From AP-15 sp963845735 (GTDB lineage Bacteria > Pseudomonadota > Alphaproteobacteria > ATCC43930 > CGMCC-115725): 64,000 bases of DNA. The translations under genes and the position numbers were made by a program. Positions 33,692 to 44,132 of this stretch are shown here, piece by piece. Under the pieces are notes generated by a model, which worked only from the letters and a program-made list of their open reading frames with translations, ran no database searches and was not told the DNA's origin. The DNA lies in assembly GCA_963845735.1 (NCBI GenBank), contig CAWJTR010000015.1, forward strand, positions 62,001 to 126,000, given 5' to 3'. Numbering within the stretch: position 1 is the first letter of the stretch; each line of letters begins with the position of its first letter.

Positions 33692-35158
33692 CTAGCTCCA
33701 CGATTGCGCGCGACGCCTGATGAACCTGGCGCCAACTCCGAACACCAGGGCCTCGATGCCGTCGGGTCGCCTGGCAAATAACCACGCAATCGTTAGCGTG
33801 CCCAGATAGGCGATCCCGCCACAAATAATCTTCAAGACCATGGAGGTGAGCAGCGGAAGGTGAGGCGCCTGATCGACCACGTGCAGCACGAAAACCATGA
33901 CCAGGGCTGCTGCGATCGGGCGGTAGAGGCAACCGCCGAGATCCGCGGCGCTGTACCGGACCGCCAGTCGCAGCATGAAAAAATCGGCGAACATGGCCAC
34001 AAATCCCAATCCGGCTTGCGCCGCAGCGATCGCCGGCGCTCCTCCCCAGCGTCCGGCTACGATGAGTGTGGGGATCAGCAGCGCAAGCCGCCCCCAAACC
34101 GTTATCGAGGTCAGGCGGAACTTGTTGGTTACGTTCATGATCGAATAGATGCAAAAGTTCATGCCGACCGGGATCGCACCGATACCCAGCCAGAAGACCA
34201 GCGATGTAGCTTGCTCCCACTGTGGCCCGAGCAGCAAAAGCGTCAACTCGCGCGCGATCCCGGACACACCCAGCCCAGTCGCAAGGCAAACGCTCGCCGT
34301 CGCACCGATGACCAAAACCACCGCCGCCCGCAGCCGCTCGGTATCACCCAGCAGCCGCGAATAGACCGGAAACATCGCCCGCATCACCGGCTGGATCAGA
34401 TCGGTTGTCGGCGTCACGGCGACTTCTGCTGCAACGGTGTAAGCCCCCATGACGGCTGGGCTATTCGTCGCGCCGACAATATATTCGTCGGCCTTTCCGG
34501 CAAAATGCGCGCCGATCCAGACGAGCATAGTCCATGATGAGAATGCCCAGATTTCACGTGCCCTCTGCAGTCGAAATCGCGGACGGAACGGCTGCATTGC
34601 ATAGCTCAAGATCACCTCAGCGATTTTTGACAGGACCACCGATATCGCCAATCCCCAAAAATTACGAATAACCAACACGCAAGGAATAACGATAGCGATG
34701 TCGGATAGCTTGCGATACATCAAATATCTGAATTCTTTGGAAAAATCCAATTCGATGCGAAATAAAACTATTCCGATATTCACAAACCCATCGAGCAATA
34801 CACGCAGAGATATGACATAAACGAGCAACTCTACATTCCTCGACCCAAAATATAGACCAGCAATAGGTGCCGCACCCAATATGCATATGAAAAGTATGAT
34901 ACTTGAAATTATATTGAGACCCCAAGCAGCGTCTAAATAATCGCGGCTGGGACGTCCCATTCTGATCAAGGCTAAATCTTCGCCCTTACCTCCCAACACG
35001 GCGACCATCGACAATGCCAGGGTTGCCATGGCCATCAGACCAAAATCCCGTGGCGTCAGCAGTCGTGCGAGTATCGCGGTATTCGCTATGCTCAGGAGGC
35101 GCACGGCCCAGCGCAGCGTCATCATCCACGCCGCGCCGCGGATCGCGTGCCCCCGCAT
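33692..35158 (-). CDS. Lipopolysaccharide/oligosaccharide flippase (Wzx-like, MOP superfamily)
   Basis: This is 488 residues with about 12-14 hydrophobic segments. The N-terminus GAAWMMTLRWAVRLLSIANTAILARLLTPRDFG, of which LARLLTPRDFG is the diagnostic part, is typical of polysaccharide-biosynthesis export proteins (Polysacc_synt_3 type). The YIVGATNSPAVMGAYTVA segment is also characteristic. It would flip a lipid-linked repeat unit across the inner membrane for capsule, exopolysaccharide or O-antigen assembly. The ATG at 35158 follows a GAGGGGGG run. It marks the left end of the polysaccharide region, and its middle third is distinctly richer in A+T. Confidence 0.85.
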   Translation of the reverse strand: MRGHAIRGAAWMMTLRWAVRLLSIANTAILARLLTPRDFGLMAMATLALSMVAVLGGKGEDLALIRMGRPSRDYLDAAWGLNIISSIILFICILGAAPIAGLYFGSRNVELLVYVISLRVLLDGFVNIGIVLFRIELDFSKEFRYLMYRKLSDIAIVIPCVLVIRNFWGLAISVVLSKIAEVILSYAMQPFRPRFRLQRAREIWAFSSWTMLVWIGAHFAGKADEYIVGATNSPAVMGAYTVAAEVAVTPTTDLIQPVMRAMFPVYSRLLGDTERLRAAVVLVIGATASVCLATGLGVSGIARELTLLLLGPQWEQATSLVFWLGIGAIPVGMNFCIYSIMNVTNKFRLTSITVWGRLALLIPTLIVAGRWGGAPAIAAAQAGLGFVAMFADFFMLRLAVRYSAADLGGCLYRPIAAALVMVFVLHVVDQAPHLPLLTSMVLKIICGGIAYLGTLTIAWLFARRPDGIEALVFGVGARFIRRRAQSWS

Positions 35159-35571
35159 TTCCGTGCCCCCCTCAATGCGGGACGCAGCGGCAGGGCATTT
35201 TGATTTATCGGGCGCGCTCAATCTGGGGCCGTTTCGGCGACAGGGGCTTCGTCCGACGAGAAAGCGGGCCGCCGGATTGCGAACCGCGCTTGGAAGGGCA
35301 TCCTTTCATCACCTGACTACATCGGGTCGCTGGCGAATAACTGGTGGGTCGTAAATATCTGGTGCTAGCCTCACCCGTTGCGTTCGATCAAGGCCGCTTT
35401 CTCCTCCATCGCCGATGGTACGCTGCCGCCTCTTCGTTTCCAACCGTCCTAGCGCGAGCCAGTCCCGCTAAACGAAAAGGCAACCGCCGTCGACGACAGA
35501 ACGCCTCAGCTCGGAGGGCTTCGCTCGAATAACGGATCCCCGATCGGAACAGGGCGGATGGTGGATTGCTT
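35159..35571. other. Intergenic, no supported gene
   Basis: About 410 bp upstream of the flippase gene and downstream of a glycosyltransferase on the same strand. Only frames of 60-100 codons without motifs are present. I see no hairpin or repeat that I can defend. Confidence 0.4.
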
Positions 35572-36517
35572 TTATCGTCTCCATGCGAGGATGGCGAGGC
35601 GGGTAACCTCGGGTGCAAGGGCAAGGCCAAGACGGGTGGCCTGAAAGCGCCACTTGGGAATGCGCTCCCATGCCTGCCGCAACTGTTCCCCTGCCAATGG
35701 GAAATTTCGTTTATGAATATTGCCGAGCGCCTCTCTTACGAAGAGGTGATATTGGAATTCCTGCCAGGTCTTCTCCACCGCTTGCCGCTCTTCCTCGCCG
35801 AGCTCTTCCCGGTCGCGCCACTTTGCGAGGATCTGTAGCCCCGATGAATAATTGGTGGTTCCTTCGAACGAGAGGGCGGAGACGTGGCGGCGATATCGAA
35901 CCAGAACTCGCGGAACAGGTTCGATCCGGCAGCCGGCATGCAGAGCGCGCAGCCAGAGGTCAAAGTCGTCTATAGCCCGCAGACGGTCATCAAAAAAACC
36001 AATACGGTCGAAAATTTCCCTTCTTATTGTAGCTGCAACGGATACATGAGATATTTGCGCCGCCAGTTTCGCAAAGGTAATGGGGGTGCATGGGGGATAG
36101 ACCTCCTGAAATCTCCTTCCGTTGAACTTCGATTTGCCAAAAAACACTGAATTCGGAAAACGCGATGGAGACCTCCGGGTGCGAGTTCAGAAAACCAACC
36201 ATAGTCTGCAGATAGTCAGGTTCCCATATATCGTCGGCGTCCAGGAGTGCGACATATTCTCCCCGCGCAATCGACAAGGCGCGATTACGTGCTGCCGCCG
36301 GACCGGCGTTGGATTGCGAAATTACCGTAACGCCGCGGTCATAAAAATTCTGGGCAATCGACTGCGTGTCATCGGTCGAACCATCGTCTACCACGATGAT
36401 CTCGAATGACCGAAAGGTCTGCTTAACTGCTGATTCCAAGGTGGCCCCAATGTACAAATGCGCATTGTAGGCCGGGATGATGATGCTTACGACCGGAAGG
36501 GATTTACTCTGCGCCAT
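35572..36517 (-). CDS. Family 2 glycosyltransferase, frameshifted
   Basis: The first frame gives the GT-A nucleotide-sugar domain: VVSIIIPAYNAHLYI, FEIIVVDDGSTDDTQ, AAARNRALSIARGEYVALLDADDIW (the DxD-like DADD) and NSHPEVSIAFSEFSVF. The second frame continues GKSKFNGRRFQEV, then RIGFFDDRLRAIDDFDLWLRALHAG and a helical C-terminus. The junction is a six-A run (36139-36144); with five A the two frames join into 314 residues without loss, so a homopolymer error is likely. The enzyme would add a sugar to a lipid-linked surface glycan. The start at 36517 (MAQSKSLPVV) directly precedes the domain. Confidence 0.8.
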
Positions 36518-37221
36518 CGAACTGCTCCGGCTAACTACAGGGCGGGTGGAACGCTCCACTGAACCTAACGCCCGTCAGTTAAGGATCTGTTCCAATCTCA
36601 GATGGTGGTAATACTCCCAATGCCAAAATCGGAGCTTATTTCCCCGACTTGGCCACGTCAAATTCTCTCGTGGCCTTCAAGAGCAGGGTACGTTGCTGGC
36701 CGAGGATTCGCAATGGCGTTTGCGCTGCGGGGCAATTCGTGGCTCGGCCAGAGCGATGATCCGATTGGCAGCGCCCTGGTCGGACGACAGGACGACACTA
36801 GATACCTAGCGAAATTCGTCGCCCCAACTTCAAGTCAATGGCGGCCCTGAGTGAGGCGCGGGCTAGGGATGGATCCGCCGCGGCCTGGGAGGCCGACAAG
36901 CACCGAATCGTTTTCGGGACTAACGACAAACGGCTCCGACTCGTTGTCTGGGTAAGGCAGCCCACGTCCTACCAACTCATTCACAATCCGCTTTAGCACG
37001 CACCTCCAATAGCAGGAACAAGCAATTCGCCCTCTACAACGGGAAGTTTTTTTGAAGAATCCACGTTCTCTCGCGTGCTAAGATTGAGTTGGAGTCCTCG
37101 CCACCGTGTTTTTACTGACAACGATTTATCATACTGGAGGTTATACGGCTCTGACAGAGGAGCGTTTGAGATGACCGAGACGCAAGTTATATTGTACTAA
37201 CATCACGATGAATAAAGATAA
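36518..37221. other. Intergenic, no supported gene
   Basis: About 700 bp with no convincing coding region; an 82-codon plus-strand frame (36602-36850) has no family features. The right half is distinctly AT-richer than the chromosome average. It lies between two same-strand polysaccharide genes and may be the remnant of a lost gene. Confidence 0.4.
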
Positions 37222-37935
37222 CTACTGGATTACGACGCAAACCTGCGCATGGTCCGGAACTAAGGCATCGTAACGAAAGTCGAGCCCACTTTTATCGATT
37301 AATTCCTTAAACGCTTTGTGTTCATGGTTCTGCCAGTCAGGATAATTGAAATATTCATCAAACACGATCACGCAGCCTGGGCCGATCCGCGGATGAAGTA
37401 AATCAAAGATGCATTTGGTTGAGGAATAAAGGTCACAATCGATATGAAGAAATGCTACCGGATCAGAGTGATCACGTAAAAATTCGGGCAATGTCTCGGC
37501 GAACCATCCCTTAACCAGAGATACGTTCTGGGGTACTCGTGGGTTGGCTCCCGAAAAATGACCCTTGGGGAATCCGGTTCGCCAAGCTTCCGGGAGCCCC
37601 TCGAACGAGTCAAATCCAAACACTTGTACTTGACTGAGTTCGGCAATCTGCGAAATAGTGCGCCCTGTGGCAACGCCAAATTCCAGAAAAAGGCCCCGAC
37701 GCCTAACTAAACTCAGCGCGTGCACGAGAAGGTCAGACCGAGATTTTAAAGCCTTCGCAGTGATCATATTCTCTCGCCAATAGGCGGCGCTTTCCTTCGA
37801 AGCCTCGAAAAACGCTACGTCAATCAAGTTGAAACAGTTACCGAACGGCCGCCCGATAAGAGAAAGGCGGCGGTCGGCCCGATCAATGGCCCGATCTGCT
37901 ACGCGGTCAATCAGACGGAGTAAAACACGTTTCAC
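37222..37935 (-). CDS. TylF/MycF-type SAM-dependent methyltransferase
   Basis: This is 237 residues. The SAM-binding segment is LFLEFGVATGRTISQIA, with FGFDSFEGLPEAW next, then KGWFAETLPEFL, the metal-site-like HIDCDLYSSTKCIFDLL, and VIVFDEYFNYPDWQNHEHKAF. These are hallmarks of the TylF/macrocin O-methyltransferase family, magnesium-dependent enzymes that methylate sugar hydroxyls. Here a sugar of the surface polysaccharide is the likely target. Codon use is more AT-rich than in the housekeeping genes, suggesting acquisition with the cluster. Confidence 0.85.
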   Translation of the reverse strand: MKRVLLRLIDRVADRAIDRADRRLSLIGRPFGNCFNLIDVAFFEASKESAAYWRENMITAKALKSRSDLLVHALSLVRRRGLFLEFGVATGRTISQIAELSQVQVFGFDSFEGLPEAWRTGFPKGHFSGANPRVPQNVSLVKGWFAETLPEFLRDHSDPVAFLHIDCDLYSSTKCIFDLLHPRIGPGCVIVFDEYFNYPDWQNHEHKAFKELIDKSGLDFRYDALVPDHAQVCVVIQ

Positions 37936-37966
37936 GTTAGCCCCTCCCTACCGTGCATTGTTTGGT

Positions 37967-39139
37967 TTAACGTTGGCAGGAAAGTACCGAAAGCCGGATC
38001 AACAGGGGCACGATCTCAAGGTCAATCGCCCGGAGCGCGGCGGCGACCGCTTGATGCATGTCTAGGTATCTGTACGTACCCAGTCGCCCTCCGAAAATAG
38101 TGCGTGGTTCGCGCTCCGCAAGTTTTTTGTACCCGTCATAGAGCACCTTGTCGTGCATCGTGTTAATCGGATAATAGGGCTCGTCGCGCGGAGTTGCCGA
38201 CCGAGGATACTCTCGCATGATCAACGTAGACTCGCTCGAATACCGTCGTTCCGGATGGTAATGCTTAAATTCGTGAATTCGGGTGAACCCGACGTCCAGG
38301 TCGGCGTAGTTCATCACGGTTGTTCCCTGAAAATCAGACAACGGAAGTCGTTCAAGCTCGAGGTCTAAGGTACGCCATCCCAACCTGCCGAGACGATGGC
38401 CGAAATAGGCGTCCACAGGGCCAGTATAGACAATCGCGGCATTCGGCGAAATTTCTTTCACAATCGCAAAATAGTCACATTGGGTCATTATGGTAATCTT
38501 TGGGTGGTTCAACATGCGTTGGAAGAGGCGTGCATAACCTTCAAGGGGAATACCCTCGAATTGATCCGAGAAATAAAAATCGTTGTAGTTAAGGCGCACT
38601 GGAAGCCGGTTGATAGTTTCAGCGGGAAGCAGTTGTGGATCAATATTCCATTGCTTTTGGGTATACCCCTGGATAAACGCTTCATAAAGCCGGCGGCCGA
38701 TCAGCGATATCGCTTTCTCTTCCAGGTTGGTCGGATGTTTAATTCTTTCACGTGCGATCTCATTGGACAGAAAAGCTGCAGCTTCCGGCGGAGTATAATT
38801 GCTATTGAAAAATGAGTTGATCGTCATTAAGTTGATTGGCATGCTATATACTCGCCCGTTATGACGAGTTAATACGCGATGCCTATAGTTGTTGAATTCG
38901 GTGAACTGGCTCACAAACCGCCAAACGTCGTCGTTTGACGTGTGGAATATGTGCGACCCATAGGCGTGATATTCGATGCCACTTTCCTCGTCGATTTTCG
39001 AGTAAGAGTTGCCGCCGATGTGCTCCCGTTTATCAATGACCAATACCTCGAGGGCATAACGGGCAGCGATTTCTCTTGCTACAGTCGCACCGAAGAATCC
39101 GGCTCCGACAACAACGATTGGATATTCAGAAATAGAAAT
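37967..39139 (-). CDS. glf: UDP-galactopyranose mutase
   Basis: This is about 390 residues. It isomerises UDP-galactopyranose to UDP-galactofuranose using reduced FAD. The dinucleotide-binding motif VVVGAGFFGATVA lies at the N-terminus, followed by DKREHIGGNSY, HAYGSHIFHT, EAFIQGYTQKQW, VYTGPVDAYF and GGRLGTYRYLDMHQ, all classical Glf motifs. The frame carrying the FAD motif is open only back to a TGA at 39161-39163 and has no ATG, GTG or TTG before it. Initiation at ATT 39139 (giving xSISEYPIVVVGAG) or a base error at the start codon are the alternatives; starting at the internal TTG 39043 would delete the FAD site. It implies galactofuranose in the surface glycan. Confidence 0.85.
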   Translation of the reverse strand: MSISEYPIVVVGAGFFGATVAREIAARYALEVLVIDKREHIGGNSYSKIDEESGIEYHAYGSHIFHTSNDDVWRFVSQFTEFNNYRHRVLTRHNGRVYSMPINLMTINSFFNSNYTPPEAAAFLSNEIARERIKHPTNLEEKAISLIGRRLYEAFIQGYTQKQWNIDPQLLPAETINRLPVRLNYNDFYFSDQFEGIPLEGYARLFQRMLNHPKITIMTQCDYFAIVKEISPNAAIVYTGPVDAYFGHRLGRLGWRTLDLELERLPLSDFQGTTVMNYADLDVGFTRIHEFKHYHPERRYSSESTLIMREYPRSATPRDEPYYPINTMHDKVLYDGYKKLAEREPRTIFGGRLGTYRYLDMHQAVAAALRAIDLEIVPLLIRLSVLSCQR

Positions 39140-39385
39140 GGCCGTGTCTCCCAGGCGTCCTCAGCCGGTGAAGTGATATGCACGCTCAGCCAAACACCGT
39201 GAGAACTTGATCGTCCTTCGATCTGAAGATTGGGCAAGCGCCCAGCCGCGACCGTCGCGGCGTCCGAAGCTACTGGGTCGCAGGAGCCGAAAACCGTCCA
39301 GCGATCGGGGCGCAAGACGACCGCGAATCTCAAGGCTGTCTGAGGCCATCAACCGGTCAAGCCGATCGACCATCGCGTATCCTCC

Positions 39386-40399
39386 CTACTGCTCAAAGAG
39401 CGCCTCTCGCTTGGATTGGCGGGCGAGCAGCCGCCAAGCGATCGCAAACCGCAAACGGCTTGCAATAACCAGAGGAAAGATAATTTTCGGTCGAGAGTCT
39501 GCGACAAATCCGAACTCGGTCATCAGGTCGCGGGTCAAGTACTCGACGAGAAATGCTTCCCGCGGGGTTAATTCGCTCCGCCAATTCTCGGTCCCCCCCT
39601 TCCTGTAGAACTCCTTTGGCTCTGTGCCCATGTCCCACGGTGCTCCCTCCAAACGCCCGCCACGTAGGTTGGCAATTTGGCACTCGCGCAAGATCGTGCT
39701 ACACTCTGTCTGGCTGACCTGTACGCCGAGCCACGAGAATATTGATATTAGAGTTTCTTCTCCATTATGCCATAAATCTTGATATGTGACTTGCAGAAAA
39801 TTATCCGTAGCCGCTTTGAGTTTCTTACTTTCCTTGACATATTTTATCCAAGTCTCGCAGTTCATAAGCACCTCACGCGACGTCCATTTAGCACCCCAGG
39901 CGACTCGTGAAGCGGCACAAAGCGACGCAACCACGCTGCGGGGGTCCCTGACGATATGCAGAAAGTAGGCCTCCGGAAAAATTTTCAAGATATCGCGCCA
40001 ATGCAGAACGTGATCGGGAGTCTTCTCCAATACGATATCTGCCTCCGGATTCTTTTCCAGTATCCGGAGCATCACCTTACACGCGAAATTTCTGATGAGG
40101 TCGAAATACTCCTCTTCGCTCATTAAATTATGCAGGCCGACCGCGCGCACATTGCGTTGATGGTGAGCCCATGCCGCAAACAGCGAGCGCGTATACCCAG
40201 TGAACAGGTATGTCTCGTTCGCGGTCGCGACGCGGGGCGACCGGGACAACAGCAACTGAAGCCACGTCGTCCCACTCCTCGGCGCCCCGACCAGGAACAC
40301 GACCCGCCTACGCCCGATTACCTCCTCCGGGCTCGTCCGTGACACGTCGGGGCGAGCAGGCTTGGTGGGGAGCCGTGGGATGGGCTCACTAGCGCTCAT
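39386..40399 (-). CDS. Sulfotransferase family protein
   Basis: This is 337 residues. The PAPS 5'-phosphosulfate loop is FLVGAPRSGTTWLQLLL (residues about 35-50) and the 3'-phosphate region is YFLHIVRDPRSVVASL. KTPDHVLHW and WLGVQVS further fit sulfotransferase families acting on carbohydrates. It would move sulfate from PAPS to a hydroxyl of a glycan or lipid. Sulfated surface polysaccharide is inferred from the neighbours. The 245 bp between it and glf contain nothing I can support. Confidence 0.85.
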   Translation of the reverse strand: MSASEPIPRLPTKPARPDVSRTSPEEVIGRRRVVFLVGAPRSGTTWLQLLLSRSPRVATANETYLFTGYTRSLFAAWAHHQRNVRAVGLHNLMSEEEYFDLIRNFACKVMLRILEKNPEADIVLEKTPDHVLHWRDILKIFPEAYFLHIVRDPRSVVASLCAASRVAWGAKWTSREVLMNCETWIKYVKESKKLKAATDNFLQVTYQDLWHNGEETLISIFSWLGVQVSQTECSTILRECQIANLRGGRLEGAPWDMGTEPKEFYRKGGTENWRSELTPREAFLVEYLTRDLMTEFGFVADSRPKIIFPLVIASRLRFAIAWRLLARQSKREALFEQ

Positions 40400-40492
40400 C
40401 GAGTGAACCCGAAGCGAGGTAATACGGCGCTGGTTTCGAAGACGCCGAGGCCGACCGGTTCAGGGAGCTACACTCCGTTCCGAAAGGGGACA

Positions 40493-40684
40493 TCAACTCC
40501 ACTCTCTGATCGCGATATTTTCGACAATCGCATGCGTGTCATCGGTCGAGCCGTCGTCTACGACAATGATCTCAAACGAGCGAAAGCGCTGATTGAGCGC
40601 TGTTTCCAAGGTCTCGGCAATGTATTTGCTCGCATTGTACGCGGGCATGACAACGCTAACTTGCGGTAACGAACAGTTTTGCAT
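40493..40684 (-). pseudogene. 5' remnant of a family 2 glycosyltransferase
   Basis: This is a 63-residue frame ending abruptly. It contains VSVVMPAYNASKYIAETLETAL and RSFEIIVVDDGSTDDTHAIVEN and then runs into a stop. It equals the first fifth of a GT2 domain and strongly resembles the N-terminus of the gene at 35572-36517, sharing RSFEIIVVDDGSTDDT. The rest of the domain is not found downstream in any frame. It is a decayed duplicate or the scar of a recombination event in the polysaccharide region. Confidence 0.7.
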
Positions 40685-41117
40685 TCGCAAGGCTCCTGCA
40701 CCGAATGAGGCTAGCACATATGTGCGCGTTGGTCTACGGGCATCGAGAATGGATACTTGCTAGAATGTCATAGTCAAACAAATTCGCCAAGAATGCCTTA
40801 ACCCTCGGGTTGTCCGTCAAGAAGCAACTCAGCCTCGTCCGCACTTTAAGCGGCCACAACGCCAAGGGGCGAACAAGATTTAAACTGCCCCGACGCTTTA
40901 GGAATTGTCGACAACCGGAGCGACTGGTCCTCCGCCCTGACCGACGCCACGACCCACACGTCGTGCCTCGTCACCCTCGGCGAACCTGAGCGCTCGCAAG
41001 CGGACGACGCACAGTAAGGTCTAACCCACCCGGTATCAGACTTCGGTCCCATTGGACATTACCCAAGAGGCAAAGAGGATGATATCAAGGAGATAGCGTG
41101 GAGTTTGTCGAATTGAT
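40685..41117. other. Intergenic, no supported gene
   Basis: About 430 bp upstream of the GT2 remnant and downstream of the methyltransferase stop. A 68-codon minus-strand frame has no motif. Nothing else is visible. Confidence 0.4.
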
Positions 41118-41972
41118 CTAGTGCTGGCGCCGGAAAACGATTTGATGGCATCCGTACGACCCATTTTCACGCACCTTTACGGTTTGGAAGCCGTCGGTTT
41201 CATAAAAGCCGGTAATCGCACGAACGGATGCATATTCATATGGATAACCGCCAACCCAATCAACGATATCGTGAACCCGGCTCATTCCCCGCTGGCTGGT
41301 GGCGCTGGTCAGCTCGCCAAAGTAGGTCTTCAGCTTTCCGGAGTATAAGGAGCTCAACAGCGTCCTTAATTCGATGGGCGCCCAAACGTAGAGCACATAC
41401 AGCGGGCGAAGCAACCGCGGCAGTCCGTTATATCGACGCTTGCGTTGATGCCATACTCGGCTGATCTGACCGCAATCGTTGTAGATCGCAATGAACAACA
41501 GACCGCCAGGCTTGACCAACGGCTTGACGTTCTCCATCGCCTGCCACATCGCGCCGGTATGGTGCAGCACACCCCATGAATAAACGATGTCGAATTGGCC
41601 GAGACCGCCGAGATATCCTTTGTCGAGGATCGAGCCTTGCCCAACTGTCCACAACGGATCGCCCGCCAGATAGCGGCCTCGCAGTTCCGCGGTGCACGCG
41701 ACGCTTTGGGGGTCAAAGTCGAATGAGGTGACGGTCGCGCCAAGGCGCCGGGCGGCGAGCGACGACAAGCCGGAGCCGCTGCCGACATCCAGAAAAGTCT
41801 TACCGCGACGCAGCTCTTCTCCCAAAAACTCCTTGAGATTGCTTTCGGCTTCGGCGATCCGGACATCGTTGAGACGCCGGAGAAAGCGTGTCCAGTTCGC
41901 GCCAAACCGGAAGCGATGGCCGGCGCGCACTTCGCGCTCGTGCTGTATCGGAATCTCATTACCAGTCGGCAT
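41118..41972 (-). CDS. Class I SAM-dependent methyltransferase
   Basis: This is 284 residues. Motif I is KTFLDVGSGSGLSSLAARR, motif II is VTSFDFDPQSV, and the post-motif VYSWGVLHHTGAMWQAMENV with KPGGLLFIAIYND completes a Methyltransf_11/25-type Rossmann domain. The C-terminal part (YPYEYASVRAITGFYETDGF) resembles methyltransferases of lipopolysaccharide clusters. The acceptor is unknown; a sugar or lipid carrier of the local glycan pathway is likely. Confidence 0.82.
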   Translation of the reverse strand: MPTGNEIPIQHEREVRAGHRFRFGANWTRFLRRLNDVRIAEAESNLKEFLGEELRRGKTFLDVGSGSGLSSLAARRLGATVTSFDFDPQSVACTAELRGRYLAGDPLWTVGQGSILDKGYLGGLGQFDIVYSWGVLHHTGAMWQAMENVKPLVKPGGLLFIAIYNDCGQISRVWHQRKRRYNGLPRLLRPLYVLYVWAPIELRTLLSSLYSGKLKTYFGELTSATSQRGMSRVHDIVDWVGGYPYEYASVRAITGFYETDGFQTVKVRENGSYGCHQIVFRRQH

Positions 41973-42174
41973 TCCGATGGCTTCCCCAGACCTTCGCTCA
42001 GGGCGCGCTGACGACCAGCGGCGTCACCTTGTATCAGCAATTCACCATAGCAAGGGTGTGCCACGGCAAACGGCCTGGGTCGCTTTCCGGTTCCGGTCCA
42101 TGCCGTTAGGCGTTATGCGCGGGTTCCGCAGGGCCGCGCGCACAGGTTCGTTCCGAGGCGACATAAGCGCGCCG

Positions 42175-44117
42175 TCAGGCAACAAATCCGACGCTGCCGT
42201 CATGCAGCTCACCCTGAAAAGAGCCGCTATGGACCCGCCGCAGAAACGACTCGAACATCGAGAGCGTCCACAGCGCGGCACTGTGGTCCCGTTCACCAGA
42301 CTGGTGCTGGTCGAGCAGAGCGGCGATTGCCGCCACGTCGAACAGGCCCGAACTCGCGGAGTACCGGTCCGCTCAAGGTCTCGCGCAAGCGCCGCCGCAG
42401 CGGGCCGCGAAACCACGCGGCTAGCGGCACCGCAAAACCCTGCTTGGGACGATAGAGGATTTCGGGAGGGACATAGGGCTCGAGAGCCGACTTGAAGACA
42501 TACTTGCCTTCGCGCCCGCGCAGCTTGAGCTGCGGAGCCAGGCGGGCGGCCCATTCGACCAGGGTATGGTCGAGCAACGGAACACGCACTTCGAGCGAAG
42601 ACGCCATACTCGCCCGATCCACTTTGGTCAATATATCGCCGGGCAGATAAGTCTTGATATCGGCGTACTGAACTCGCGACAGAGGATCCTCGCTGCCGCA
42701 CTGGGTCATGTGCTCCTTTAGCACTTCGATAGCGGTGTAGCCTTGCAGCTCGGCGATGAGCGCGGGACTGAACAGCCGGCGGCGCAGATCGTCGGAGCAA
42801 ACCGAGACCGAGGCGAAGTACGCCTCGTCGGTGCCGCGCGCCAGCTCCTCCAGCGTTGCCTTGGCGCGCAACGGGCGCGGCGCCCAGTCCAGCTTTGGAT
42901 AAAGCGCTCCGAGGGCGCCAAACAACGGACCGCGCAAGCCCTGTGGGATGAGCCTGCGCACCCGCTCCTCGACACAGTGCCAGCGATAGCGCCGGTAACC
43001 GGCAAAGACCTCATCCCCGCCATCTCCGGACAGAGCCACCGTCACGTTCTCGCGGGCCACAGCACAGACCCGCAAGGTTGGCAAGGCCGAGCTGTCGCCG
43101 AACGGCTCGTCATAGATCGCCGCCAATCGATCGAGCAGGTCGAAGGAGTCGGGATCGACCGCTCGGAGGTGGTGGTCGGTGTCGTAACGCTCAGCAATCA
43201 TGGCGGCATAGGGCGCTTCGTCGAACCCCTTCGTCCCGAACGAGATCGAGAACGTGCTGACCGGCTCTGCCTGGAGCCCCGCCATCATCGCCACCACGGC
43301 GCTCGAATCGACGCCTCCCGAAAGAAAGGCGCCGAGCGGGACGTCGGCGATCATGCGCATGTGAACCGACTGGTGCAGACGAGAAATCAGCTCTTCCTCG
43401 GCCTCCTCCTTGCGGGTCGTGCTGCCATCGACAAATCGCAGCTGCCAGTAGGCATGCGGTTGCGGCGGGTCTTCGCCGCGTCGAACGAGCAGACAATGCG
43501 CCGGCGCAAGCTTGTGCACACCGCTATAGATCGAGCGTGGATCGGGTATATAGCCGAGGGCAAAGAACTCCTCGACCGCCTGCGGATCGAGCCGGCGATC
43601 GAGTTCCGGGCAGCACAGCAGCGATTTCAGTTCCGAAGCGAAGAGCAACCTGCCGTCCGAGAGAAAACTGTAATAGAGCGGCTTTTCGCCAAGCCGATCG
43701 CGCGCCAGGAACAGAGTCTCGACGTTGCTCGTCCAACAGGGCAAAGGCGAACATCCCGTTAAAGCGATCGAGGCACGCTTCGCCCCATTCCTCCCAGGCA
43801 TGGACGATGACCTCGGTATCGCAGCGCGTGCGAAAGACATGACCGAGTGCCGAGAGCTCGGTCATCAGCGGCTGGAAATTATAGATCTCGCCGTTGTAGA
43901 CGATGCAAACCGTACGGTCCTCATTGTAGATCGGCTGATCGCCCCCAGCCAAATCGACGATGGCGAGCCTGCGGTGGCCGAGCCCCACCCCCGGCGCATA
44001 GTGGAAACCGTCGCCATCAGGGCCACGATGCATGAGAATGTCAGTCATGCGGCGGAGCAGGCGGCGGTCGGCGTCGCGACGCCCGCGATAATCAAAGATG
44101 CCGGCTATCCCGCACAT
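42175..44117 (-). CDS. asnB: Asparagine synthetase (glutamine-hydrolysing)-type amidotransferase, frameshifted
   Basis: Three frames join into about 646 residues. N-terminal frame: MCGIAGIFDYRGRR with the Cys2 nucleophile, HRGPDGDG, LGHRRLAIVDLAGGDQPI and FNGMFAFALLDEQ. Middle frame: LFLARDRLGEKPLYYS, FFALGYIPDPRSIYSGVHKL, the PP-loop GAFLSGGVDSSAVVA and TKVDRASMASSLEVRVPLLDH. C-terminal frame: LFDVAAIAALLDQH to VGFVA and the stop at 42175. Extra bases near 43730 and at 42350-42351 explain the shifts. The ALGYIPDPRSIYSGVHKL region resembles amidotransferases of surface-polysaccharide and exosortase-associated loci, so it may amidate a sugar acid rather than make free asparagine. No exosortase gene is visible. 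Confidence 0.85.
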
Positions 44118-44132
44118 AGACCCGCCTGACCC

